A stretch of 5,918 bases of DNA from Bacillota bacterium (GTDB lineage: Bacteria; Bacillota; Clostridia; Peptostreptococcales; Anaerovoracaceae). The stretch is from contig JAFRLD010000211.1 of the NCBI GenBank assembly GCA_017431395.1, positions 1 through 5,918 on the forward strand. The letters run 5' to 3'. The notes beneath the pieces are model-generated. The model was not told the DNA's origin, did no database searches, and saw only the letters and a list, made by a program, of their open reading frames with translations. A program made the position numbers and the translations under genes. Below, one piece after another: positions 1 through 5,890 of this stretch. How positions within the stretch are numbered: position 1 is the first letter of the stretch; every line of letters starts with the position of its first letter.

Positions 1-1233
1 CGCTTCACGTTCATCCACCGGGTCTGTGATGAGAACGTGCATAAACCCAGGGAGAGCCGGGAGCGGCTGCGCAGTGAGAAGCTGGACCGGATCCTGACGG
101 GCAAATATACGGCTATACCAGCCTTCATAGCCATCATGGGGCTGACCTTCTGGCTGAACTTTAATGTGATCGGCGCCTGGCTGCAAGGGTTGGTGGAGGC
201 CGGCGTTGGGATCCTGACGGAGATCGTGGATAAGATGCTGACAGCAGGGCATGTGAATGCAGCCATCCACAGTCTGATCATCGACGGGATCTTCGAGGGG
301 GTCGGGGTGGTCCTGAGCTTCCTTCCGATCATCGTCACCTTATTCTTCTTCCTGTCGATCCTCGAAGACAGCGGTTACATAGCCCGGGTGGCCTTCTTCA
401 TGGATAAGATGCTGCGAAAGATCGGACTCTCCGGGCGCAGTATCGTGCCGATGCTGATCGGTTTCGGCTGCACTGTGCCCGCGGTCATGGCAACGAGAAC
501 TCTGCCAAGCGAGCGGGACCGCAAGATGACGATCCTGCTGACCCCGTTCATGAGCTGCTCCGCGAAGGTGCCGATCTATGCGTTCTTCACCAGCGCGTTT
601 TTCCCGGGACACGGGGGACTGATCATGACCGGGCTCTATGTGCTCGGGGTGGTGCTTGCCATTCTGGTCGCCTTCCTATATAAGAAGCTGTTCCGGGGGG
701 AGGCGGTCCCGTTCGTGATGGAACTTCCGGATTACCGGCTGCCCGGGATCAAGAATGTTCTGAGGCTCATGTGGGATAAGGCGAAGGATTTCCTGCAGCG
801 GGCGTTCTCCATCATTCTCATAGCGACCATCGTGATCTGGTTTCTGCAGAGTTTCGATCCGCATCTGAACATGGTCGAGAATTCCCAGGAAAGCATTCTG
901 GCGATCATCGCGGGATGGATCACTCCGGTCATGATCCCGGCGGGACTCGGCGACTGGAAGATCTGCACGGCTCTGATCGGGGGCTTCATGGCTAAAGAGA
1001 CCGTGGTCTCCACACTGGGGATCCTCTACGGCGGCGGCATCGCCGGGGCTATGACCTCGCTCACAGCGGCCTGCCTGCTGGTATTTGCCCTCCTCTATAC
1101 CCCTTGCGTTGCGGCCATCACCTCCACGAAACGGGAACTGGGCTGGCGCTGGGCCATCGGAGTCGTCATCTGGCAGTGCGTCATCGCCTGGATCGTGGCG
1201 TGCCTCGTGCATTTGATCGGGCTTTGGATATGA
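1..1233 (+). CDS. feoB: Ferrous iron transporter FeoB, C-terminal membrane part (5' end outside window)
   Basis: FeoB is the inner-membrane Fe(II) permease whose N-terminal cytosolic GTPase domain drives or gates uptake. Only the last 410 residues are here; the G-domain lies upstream of the window. The frame is open from base 1, so the GTG at 37 is an internal valine, not a start. Residues below are numbered from base 1. A charged linker (about 13-35) ends in the family-typical KLDRILTGKY and leads into the first membrane helix (about 37-55). The first Gate region holds GCTVP at 156-160 and MSCSAKVP at 184-191, with the conserved cysteines. The second holds GDWK at 317-320, FMAKET at 329-334 and YTPC at 366-369. 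Many hydrophobic helices run to the C-terminus. The stop is followed at once by an intrinsic terminator, so feoB ends its transcription unit here. No frameshift is seen. Identity is very secure; a link to the downstream ornithine genes is not supported. Confidence 0.96.
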   Translation, partial: RFTFIHRVCDENVHKPRESRERLRSEKLDRILTGKYTAIPAFIAIMGLTFWLNFNVIGAWLQGLVEAGVGILTEIVDKMLTAGHVNAAIHSLIIDGIFEGVGVVLSFLPIIVTLFFFLSILEDSGYIARVAFFMDKMLRKIGLSGRSIVPMLIGFGCTVPAVMATRTLPSERDRKMTILLTPFMSCSAKVPIYAFFTSAFFPGHGGLIMTGLYVLGVVLAILVAFLYKKLFRGEAVPFVMELPDYRLPGIKNVLRLMWDKAKDFLQRAFSIILIATIVIWFLQSFDPHLNMVENSQESILAIIAGWITPVMIPAGLGDWKICTALIGGFMAKETVVSTLGILYGGGIAGAMTSLTAACLLVFALLYTPCVAAITSTKRELGWRWAIGVVIWQCVIAWIVACLVHLIGLWI

Positions 1234-1249
1234 TCAAACGAATAAATCG

Positions 1250-1282
1250 AAGGGAGTGCAAATATATTTGCGCTCCTTTTTG
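1250..1282 (+). terminator. Intrinsic terminator after feoB
   Basis: Starting 19 bases after the feoB stop, 1253-1262 pairs with 1267-1276 (GGAGTGCAAA with TTTGCGCTCC, one G-U pair) around a TATA loop. The stem can be extended by A-T and G-U pairs at the base. A T-rich tail follows (1277-1281, then more T at 1283-1288). This is a classic Rho-independent terminator. Its upper stem, GCAAA-TATA-TTTGC, closely resembles a sequence upstream of ord (2810-2823), so it may have a second role as an operator. Confidence 0.88.
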
Positions 1283-1296
1283 TTTTTTGATAAAAT
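1268..1296 (+). promoter_or_regulatory. Possible sigma-A promoter for the regulator gene
   Basis: TTGCGC at 1268-1273 and TAAAAT at 1291-1296 are separated by exactly 17 bases, and a TG occurs slightly upstream of the -10. The -10 matches the consensus at five of six positions, but the -35 matches only TTG. The regulator needs its own promoter because feoB is terminated just upstream, and this is the best candidate in the 84-base gap. The -35 would lie within the descending arm of the terminator hairpin. Transcription would start about 15 bases before the regulator start codon, leaving a very short leader. Tentative. Confidence 0.35.
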
Positions 1297-1317
1297 AGAA
1301 GCCGGAGGAACGAAAGA

Positions 1318-2772
1318 ATGAGAGGCAAAGATTATATGGCGGTGCTGCGAGCCGTGACGGAGGTCATGGGCGAGGCGATCCACATCGTGGATGCGTCGGG
1401 CAAGACCATATTATATAATGAAGCGATGGCCCAGCTCGAGAAGATCTCTGTGGAGGACGCGCTCGGTAAGCCGTTCCGTCAGGTGTTCGGAAACATCCCG
1501 GAATCGGAGAGTACCCTTTATCAGGCGCTGGTGAACCGGCAGGAGATCCGAAACAAACAGCAGACCTATCTGAATATCTACGGCAAACAGGTCACGACCA
1601 TCAATACCACGATCCCGATCATCGTCGATGACCGGGTGGTGGCTGCGATGGAGGTGGCCAGGGATATCACCGAGCTAAAGGATATGAGCGATAAGATCCT
1701 GTCGCTGCAGGACAGTATCTCCGCGGGCAGCCGCGATGAAAGTCTTGATGCAAAGGCTGGAGCGGCTGTGGGTGCAGAGCCCGGAACGGTCCGGACGGGG
1801 CCGGGCGGGATACGCCAATACCATTTCTCGGATATCATCGGAGAGGATCCGGGATTCCTGCAGGCGGTAGACCGCGCCATGCGGGCCACGACCAATACCG
1901 CCTCCGTATTCATCTATGGGGAGACCGGAACCGGCAAAGAGCTGTTCGCCCAGAGCATCCATTACGGCGGAAAGCGCCAAAACAAGCCGTTTTTAGCCCA
2001 GAACTGCGCAGCGATCCCCGAGAGCTTGCTGGAGGGGATCCTCTTCGGCACAGAGAAAGGCGGCTTCACCGGAGCGGTGGACCGGGCAGGACTGTTCGAA
2101 CAGGCAAACGGCGGGACGCTGCTTCTTGACGAGGTCAGCGCCATGCCATATGAACTGCAGAGCAAATTGCTGCGGGTCCTGCAGGAGAAGTATATCCGGC
2201 GAGTCGGCGGCAGCAAGGACATCCTGGTGGATGTCCGGATCATCGCCACCGTTAACGAAACCCCGCAGGAACTGATCGAACGGGGCGCGCTCAGACCGGA
2301 CCTGTATTACCGGCTGAACGTCATAGGGATCACGCTTCCGCCGCTCAGGGAGCGCCGGGGAGACATCCCGATCCTGGCCGACCGGTTCATCAAGAAATAT
2401 AATGATGAATACGAGAGAGAGATCTGGATGATCGCAGAGCCTGCCCTGGAAAAACTGAAGAATTACAGCTATCCGGGCAATGTCAGGGAACTCGAGAACA
2501 TCATCATGTCAGCGGTCTCCATGGCAGAAGAGGAACACGTGCTGACGGAACGGGACATCATGCTGCAGCAGGAGTACCACGAGAGCCATTCGAGGGTCAG
2601 TGAGTTCAGCCAGGAAGGCGAGAGCCTGGCGGAGTATCTGGCCGGGATCGAGCAGTCCGTGATCCGCCAGTACCTGACATCCAACGGAGGGAATGTGACG
2701 AAAACGGCGAAAGATCTCGGAATGCTGCGGCAGAATCTGCAGCATAAGCTGAAAAAGTATGAGATCGTGTGA
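1318..2772 (+). CDS. RocR-like sigma-54-dependent transcriptional activator (PAS, AAA+, Fis HTH)
   Basis: This 484-residue protein is a bacterial enhancer-binding protein that uses ATP hydrolysis to open promoters bound by sigma-54 RNA polymerase. A PAS sensory domain spans about 8-120 and ends in the typical ARDITELK segment. A flexible Gly/Ala-rich linker follows (about 134-165). The AAA+ domain (about 170-400) has Walker A GETGTGKE (201-208), the sigma-54-contacting loop GGFTGA (248-253, usually GAFTGA), Walker B LLLDEV (268-273), likely arginine fingers R326 and R332, and sensor II YPGNVREL (385-392). The C-terminal Fis-type HTH is at about 440-483. There is no receiver domain, so it is not a two-component response regulator. 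The ATG has GGAGG at 1304-1308, nine bases upstream. The architecture matches RocR, the B. subtilis arginine/ornithine activator. Its position next to a sigma-54 promoter and the ord-ort genes suggests it controls them; that target is inferred. No frameshift or missing catalytic motif is seen. Confidence 0.93.
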   Translation: MRGKDYMAVLRAVTEVMGEAIHIVDASGKTILYNEAMAQLEKISVEDALGKPFRQVFGNIPESESTLYQALVNRQEIRNKQQTYLNIYGKQVTTINTTIPIIVDDRVVAAMEVARDITELKDMSDKILSLQDSISAGSRDESLDAKAGAAVGAEPGTVRTGPGGIRQYHFSDIIGEDPGFLQAVDRAMRATTNTASVFIYGETGTGKELFAQSIHYGGKRQNKPFLAQNCAAIPESLLEGILFGTEKGGFTGAVDRAGLFEQANGGTLLLDEVSAMPYELQSKLLRVLQEKYIRRVGGSKDILVDVRIIATVNETPQELIERGALRPDLYYRLNVIGITLPPLRERRGDIPILADRFIKKYNDEYEREIWMIAEPALEKLKNYSYPGNVRELENIIMSAVSMAEEEHVLTERDIMLQQEYHESHSRVSEFSQEGESLAEYLAGIEQSVIRQYLTSNGGNVTKTAKDLGMLRQNLQHKLKKYEIV

Positions 2773-2796
2773 ATAATATTCATAAGAGCAAAAATC

Positions 2797-2814
2797 TTTG
2801 CACAAATGTGCAAA
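2797..2814 (+). promoter_or_regulatory. Perfect palindrome, likely enhancer (activator) site
   Basis: TTTGCACA (2797-2804) and its exact reverse complement TGTGCAAA (2807-2814) flank a two-base AA spacer. The centre lies about 153 bases upstream of the predicted ord transcription start, a normal distance for a sigma-54 enhancer. A further TTTGC at 2819-2823 forms a second overlapping inverted repeat with GCAAA at 2810-2814. A dimer of the adjacent regulator is the obvious candidate to bind here, but this is inferred from position and symmetry. As RNA it would form only a short hairpin 24 bases after the regulator stop, without a T-tract, so a terminator is less likely. Confidence 0.6.
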
Positions 2815-2881
2815 AATATTTGCGAATTCTACTATTAATTCACAGAAAATTAACAAGAATAATATACAGGATCCTATCGAA

Positions 2882-2912
2882 AAAGGCTGGAAACATTGGA
2901 ATTCCAGCCTTT
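2882..2912 (+). terminator. Terminator-like hairpin downstream of the regulator gene
   Basis: An 11-bp perfect stem pairs 2882-2892 (AAAGGCTGGAA) with 2902-2912 (TTCCAGCCTTT) around a nine-base loop. It lies 109 bases after the regulator stop and before the ord promoter. On the + strand the stem is followed by TTTGCACATGTTTG, a poor T-tract. On the - strand the tail would be TTTTT (complement of 2880-2884), which is better, but no gene on that strand would need it. It probably ends regulator transcription and insulates the ord promoter. Its end overlaps the second copy of the palindrome half-site. Confidence 0.5.
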
Positions 2913-2927
2913 GCACATGTTTGAAAA
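2910..2927 (+). promoter_or_regulatory. Second, imperfect copy of the TTTGCACA palindrome
   Basis: The left half TTTGCACA (2910-2917) is identical to the one at 2797-2804. With the same two-base spacer, the right half TTTGAAAA (2920-2927) matches TGTGCAAA at six of eight positions. Its centre is 113 bases from the first copy and about 40 bases before the predicted start, directly next to the -24 element. It could be a weaker activator site or a site of negative control. Function is inferred. Confidence 0.38.
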
Positions 2928-2932
2928 AAAGT

Positions 2933-2948
2933 TGGCACGGCACTTGCT
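2933..2948 (+). promoter_or_regulatory. Sigma-54 (-24/-12) promoter of the ord-ort operon
   Basis: The sequence is TTGGCACGGCACTTGCT read from 2932: TGGCAC at 2933-2938, five bases, then TTGCT at 2944-2948. The invariant GG (2934-2935) and GC (2946-2947) are separated by exactly ten bases, as sigma-54 promoters require, and the match to TGGCAC-N5-TTGCW is essentially complete. Transcription is predicted to start near 2958-2959, giving a leader of about 56 bases before ord. It lies between a sigma-54 activator gene and a catabolic operon, which strongly supports the call. Confidence 0.9.
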
Positions 2949-3014
2949 ATATATATGAGCACAATCTGTTAAGTCTATTATTTAATCTTAATTCAATAAG
3001 AAAAGGAGAAAAAC

Positions 3015-4073
3015 ATGGAAAACGTAAAAGTAATCATTTGGGGTCTTGGCGCAATGGGCGGCGGCATTGCCGATATGCTTCTTTCTAAGGAAGGCGTTGA
3101 CATCGTTGGTGTTGCTGGTAGAGAGCACAAGCAGGGTCACTCCATGTATGAGTACATCAAGACAGAGAAGGGTGACAGAGAAGACGTTCTGATCGCTGCT
3201 CCGGAAGAGATCATCAAGCCGGGTGCTGCTGACATCGTTATCCTGTGCACAGATTCCTTCACAAAGGAAGCTTTCCCGAGAATGAAGTTCATCCTGGAGC
3301 AGGGCATCAACTGCATCACTTCCGCTGAGGAAATGGCTTATCCGAAGGCTCAGAGCCCGGAACTGGCCGAAGAACTGGACAAGATCGCGAAGGAAAACGG
3401 CGTTTCCATCCTGGGCACAGGCATCAACCCGGGTCACATCATGGACATGCTGGTCCTCGTTATGACCGGCTGCATGACAGATGTCAAGCACATCCTGTCC
3501 AGAAGAGTTAACTCTCTGTCCCCGTTCGGACCAGTCGTTATGCACGAGCAGGGCATCGGCGTCTCCGTCGAGGAATTCAATGAAAGAAAAGCTAACGGCA
3601 CCATGTCCGGTCACGTTGGATTCGCTGAGTCCGTCGGCATGATGGCAGAAGGCCTTGGCCTGGAAGTTTCTGAGTTCTCTCAGGACATGAACCCGATCGT
3701 AACTGACGTTGACAGAAAGAGCCCGTACGGATTCGCAGCTGCTGGCTCCTGCGCAGGCGTTGCTATGGAAGCTGACGCTGTTCTGTCCAACGGCATGAAG
3801 GTCAGAATGGAGCATCCGCAGCAGATCGAGCCGGAACAGGTTGGCGTTACAACTGGCGACTATGTCATCATCGAAGGAACACCGGCGATCAACATGCTGA
3901 ACACTCCGGAAGTTGAGGGAGGCCTCGGAACTATCGCTATGTGCGCGAACATGATCCCGCAGGTCATCAACGCTGAGCCGGGCCTGAAGACAATGATCGA
4001 CCTTCCGATTCCGCGTTGCCTGATGGGCGATGTCCGCAAGAGGATCGACCCGGCAAAGAAGATCGTTAAATAA
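3015..4073 (+). CDS. ord: 2,4-diaminopentanoate dehydrogenase
   Basis: Ord oxidatively deaminates (2R,4S)-2,4-diaminopentanoate to 2-amino-4-oxopentanoate, releasing ammonia and reducing NAD(P)+. This follows the D-ornithine aminomutase step in oxidative ornithine fermentation. The protein has 352 residues, is soluble, and has a dihydrodipicolinate-reductase-like layout. The N-terminal Rossmann strand and nucleotide loop is VIIWGLGAMGGG (6-17), with GLGAMG at 10-15. ILCTDS lies at 76-81, and a conserved-looking GTGINPGHIMD at 135-144 (minus one residue at each edge) follows in the central region. The ATG is preceded by AAAAGGAG at 3001-3008 with six bases of spacing. It is the first gene after the sigma-54 promoter, and ortA follows after 82 bases. 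Codon use differs from the two genes upstream (mostly AGA for arginine instead of CGG/CGC), as in highly expressed genes. Assignment rests on the fold motif together with the ortA-ortB neighbours and is strong; cofactor preference (NAD or NADP) cannot be read here. Confidence 0.92.
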   Translation: MENVKVIIWGLGAMGGGIADMLLSKEGVDIVGVAGREHKQGHSMYEYIKTEKGDREDVLIAAPEEIIKPGAADIVILCTDSFTKEAFPRMKFILEQGINCITSAEEMAYPKAQSPELAEELDKIAKENGVSILGTGINPGHIMDMLVLVMTGCMTDVKHILSRRVNSLSPFGPVVMHEQGIGVSVEEFNERKANGTMSGHVGFAESVGMMAEGLGLEVSEFSQDMNPIVTDVDRKSPYGFAAAGSCAGVAMEADAVLSNGMKVRMEHPQQIEPEQVGVTTGDYVIIEGTPAINMLNTPEVEGGLGTIAMCANMIPQVINAEPGLKTMIDLPIPRCLMGDVRKRIDPAKKIVK

Positions 4074-4094
4074 GATCATAAACAGCAAGGTTTT

Positions 4095-4139
4095 AATATA
4101 TGAGGCACACCAGACACGTACCGGCGTGCCTCATATTTT
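4095..4139 (+). terminator. Hairpin inside the operon between ord and ortA (attenuator or mRNA processing/stability element)
   Basis: ATATGAGGCAC (4098-4108) and GTGCCTCATAT (4126-4136) form a perfect 11-bp inverted repeat. After an A-C mismatch, two more G-C pairs (4110-4111 with 4123-4124) leave an 11-base loop. A short TTTT (4136-4139) follows, then the ortA ribosome binding site starts at 4143. It starts 24 bases after the ord stop. The T-tract is weak and the operon logic requires read-through, so a partial terminator or a 3'-end stabiliser for ord mRNA is likelier than full termination. Confidence 0.6.
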
Positions 4140-4155
4140 CACAAAGGAGGAGAAA

Positions 4156-4461
4156 ATGGCAAAAAAAGGTGATTGGGTCCGCATCCACAGCATCGTGCTG
4201 AAGGCGGAGGAAAGAACCGCGAAACTGCCTGAGGATACTAAGGCATGCGACCTGGAACAGTGGACAAAAGGATTTCTGCTTGCAGACGCTGAGATCGGCG
4301 ATGAAGTAGAAGTAGAGACCGTAGTTGGCAGAATCGAGAAAGGAACTCTGATCGACGATGCTCCGTACTATGATCACGATTATGGTCACTTCGTACCGGA
4401 ACTGATCGAAGTGGACAAGGTTCTGAGAAAAGAAATGGCTGAGATTGGAGGTGTTAGATAA
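4156..4461 (+). CDS. ortA: 2-amino-4-oxopentanoate thiolase, small (alpha) subunit
   Basis: OrtA is the small partner of OrtB. Together they cleave 2-amino-4-oxopentanoate with CoA into alanine and acetyl-CoA, the last step of oxidative ornithine breakdown. The chosen start gives 101 residues, MAKKGDWVRIH to the C-terminal GGVR. It has a strongly predicted ribosome binding site, AAAGGAGG at 4143-4150, five bases before ATG. The longer open frame from 4030 is rejected because it overlaps the end of ord, runs through the intergenic hairpin and has no such site. The protein is small, soluble and acidic, with no signal or membrane segment. A VRIHSIVL segment (8-15), an EVETVVGRI segment (52-60) and a Tyr/His/Asp-rich stretch DDAPYYDHDYGH (67-78) stand out. 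I know no catalytic motif in this family. The stop overlaps the ortB start by one base (TAATG), implying translational coupling and equal amounts of both subunits. Confidence 0.9.
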   Translation: MAKKGDWVRIHSIVLKAEERTAKLPEDTKACDLEQWTKGFLLADAEIGDEVEVETVVGRIEKGTLIDDAPYYDHDYGHFVPELIEVDKVLRKEMAEIGGVR

Positions 4462-5870
4462 TGGCACTGGCAAAAGACTATGCATCCGTCATGGGAAGAT
4501 CCAATGATATCCAGAAGAAAGCTCTGGGACTCGACTATGAAGAGTTTGAAACATCTCCCATCGCATTCGATTATGACAAGCTTATGACTTCCACCGGATA
4601 CACTCTGGAAGAGGTCAACAGAGTACAGAGCCAGTTCGGCGTTGGCAACACACCGCTGCTCGAGGCAAGAAACCTCACCAAGCTGGCCCGCAAATATGCT
4701 AAGCCCGGTCACGGCGCTCGCATCTTCATCAAGGATGAAGCAGCGAACCCGTCCGGTTCCTTCAAGGACAGAAGAGCTGCCTGCGCTGTTTACCACGCTA
4801 AGAAGCTGGGTTACAAAGGCGTTATGGCTGCGACTTCCGGTAACTATGGTGCTGCAGTAGCATCCCAGGCTGCGATCCAGGGACTGAAGTGCATCATCGT
4901 GCAGGAATGCTATGACTCCCACGGCGTTGGCCAGCCGGAGATCGTAGAGAAGGCTCGTAAGTGTGAGGCTTTGGGCGCTGAGGTCGTTCAGCTGACCGTA
5001 GGACCTGAGCTGTTCTACTCCTTCCTGTCCATTCTGGAAGACACAGGATTCTTCAATGCTTCCCTGTACTCCCCGTTCGGTATCGCCGGTGTTGACACAC
5101 TGGGTTACGAGATCGTTCAGCAGTGCAGAGAGAAGCTGGGTAAGGACCCGGATATGGTCGTCTGCACCACCGCTGGTGGCGGCATGACCACGGGTACCGC
5201 TCGTGGCGTCCGGATGGCTGGCTGCGATGCTGAGATCGTTGGTGCTTCCATCGACCTGTCCGGCCTCTCCATGGCATCCGACATCGACTTCAACAAGAAG
5301 TCCTGTACTACAGGCCACACCGGATTCGGCGTTCCTTACGCTACCGATCCGGACCACTCCGACGTACCTCGTTCCGCAGCTCGCCCGCTGCGTTACATGG
5401 ACAGATACGTCACCATCACCCAGGGCGAGATCATGGAGATGACCGAGATGCTGGCTCAGCTGGAAGGTATCGAGAGAGGACCTGCCGGACAGACATCCCT
5501 GGCTGCTGCATTCTCCCTGGCACAGGATCTGCCGGAAGACGCGATCCTGGTCGTATCCGAAACAGAGTACACAGGTGCCGGCAAGCACGTCCAGCCGCAG
5601 CTGTGGTTCGCGAAGCAGAATGGAATCGACGTCAGACTGGGCGATCCGAAGGATGAGGTCCCGGGCAAGAGCGTCATTCTGCCGGCAAGCCCGGCTCTGT
5701 TCCAGTACAAGGAAGCGGACATCGATCACTTCAGACAGTCCCTGATCAAGAAGGCTGTCAAGAAGGCTGGCGTTAAGCCGTCCGAGAGCGATCTGGAGTT
5801 CCTGGCGGAAGAGACAAAGACCGACGTTGCTTTCGTAACGAAGACACGGGAAGAAAACGGCCTGCTGTAA
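4461..5870 (+). CDS. ortB: 2-amino-4-oxopentanoate thiolase, large PLP-dependent (beta) subunit
   Basis: OrtB is the catalytic subunit of the thiolase that makes alanine and acetyl-CoA from 2-amino-4-oxopentanoate and CoA. The 469-residue protein has the fold-type II PLP enzyme pattern shared with threonine synthase, not that of classic cysteine thiolases. NPSGSFKDRRA (96-106) carries the likely Schiff-base lysine K102. SGNYG (126-130) is the substrate/PLP-ring loop. The glycine-rich TTAGGGMTTG (236-245) is the likely PLP phosphate cup. FIKDEAANPSG begins this region as in threonine synthase relatives. The ATG overlaps the ortA stop, with GGAGGTG at 4447-4453 inside the ortA end. Without the neighbours it might be called threonine synthase, but the N-terminal extension of about 60 residues, the coupling to ortA and the ord gene upstream favour OrtB. 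No truncation or frameshift is seen. Codon use matches ord and ortA. Confidence 0.93.
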   Translation: MALAKDYASVMGRSNDIQKKALGLDYEEFETSPIAFDYDKLMTSTGYTLEEVNRVQSQFGVGNTPLLEARNLTKLARKYAKPGHGARIFIKDEAANPSGSFKDRRAACAVYHAKKLGYKGVMAATSGNYGAAVASQAAIQGLKCIIVQECYDSHGVGQPEIVEKARKCEALGAEVVQLTVGPELFYSFLSILEDTGFFNASLYSPFGIAGVDTLGYEIVQQCREKLGKDPDMVVCTTAGGGMTTGTARGVRMAGCDAEIVGASIDLSGLSMASDIDFNKKSCTTGHTGFGVPYATDPDHSDVPRSAARPLRYMDRYVTITQGEIMEMTEMLAQLEGIERGPAGQTSLAAAFSLAQDLPEDAILVVSETEYTGAGKHVQPQLWFAKQNGIDVRLGDPKDEVPGKSVILPASPALFQYKEADIDHFRQSLIKKAVKKAGVKPSESDLEFLAEETKTDVAFVTKTREENGLL

Positions 5871-5890
5871 GTAGTATATAAAGCTAGAGC

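Noticed and set aside
37..39. GTG as a start codon for the first gene
   Set aside because: The frame is open to base 1 and the residues before it continue the FeoB pattern, so this is an internal valine of a truncated gene.
2771..2865. Direct repeat GAATAATAT at 2771-2779 and 2857-2865
   Set aside because: It is a nine-base AT-only-style match in AT-rich DNA, expected by chance, with one copy overlapping the regulator stop codon.
2959..3014. Riboswitch or attenuator in the ord leader
   Set aside because: The predicted leader is only about 56 bases, AT-rich, and shows no stable stem that I can find.
2798..3088. Open frame of 96 codons running from the ord control region into ord in another frame
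   Set aside because: It covers the palindromes, the hairpin and the sigma-54 promoter, has no ribosome binding site that I see, and ends inside ord.
2988..4088. Long open frame on the - strand (366 codons) opposite ord
   Set aside because: It is fully antisense to a well-supported gene with a ribosome binding site and promoter. Its low-complexity, His/Asp/Ser-rich translation resembles no family I know, and it results from codon bias in ord.
4030..4155. Longer start for ortA at 4030
   Set aside because: It would overlap ord and translate the hairpin, while the ATG at 4156 has an excellent ribosome binding site and begins where the protein looks conserved.
4386..5729. Long open frame on the - strand (447 codons) opposite ortB
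   Set aside because: It mirrors ortB, whose PLP motifs are clear. The antisense translation is compositionally odd and spans the ortA-ortB junction; it is a shadow of the biased codon use.
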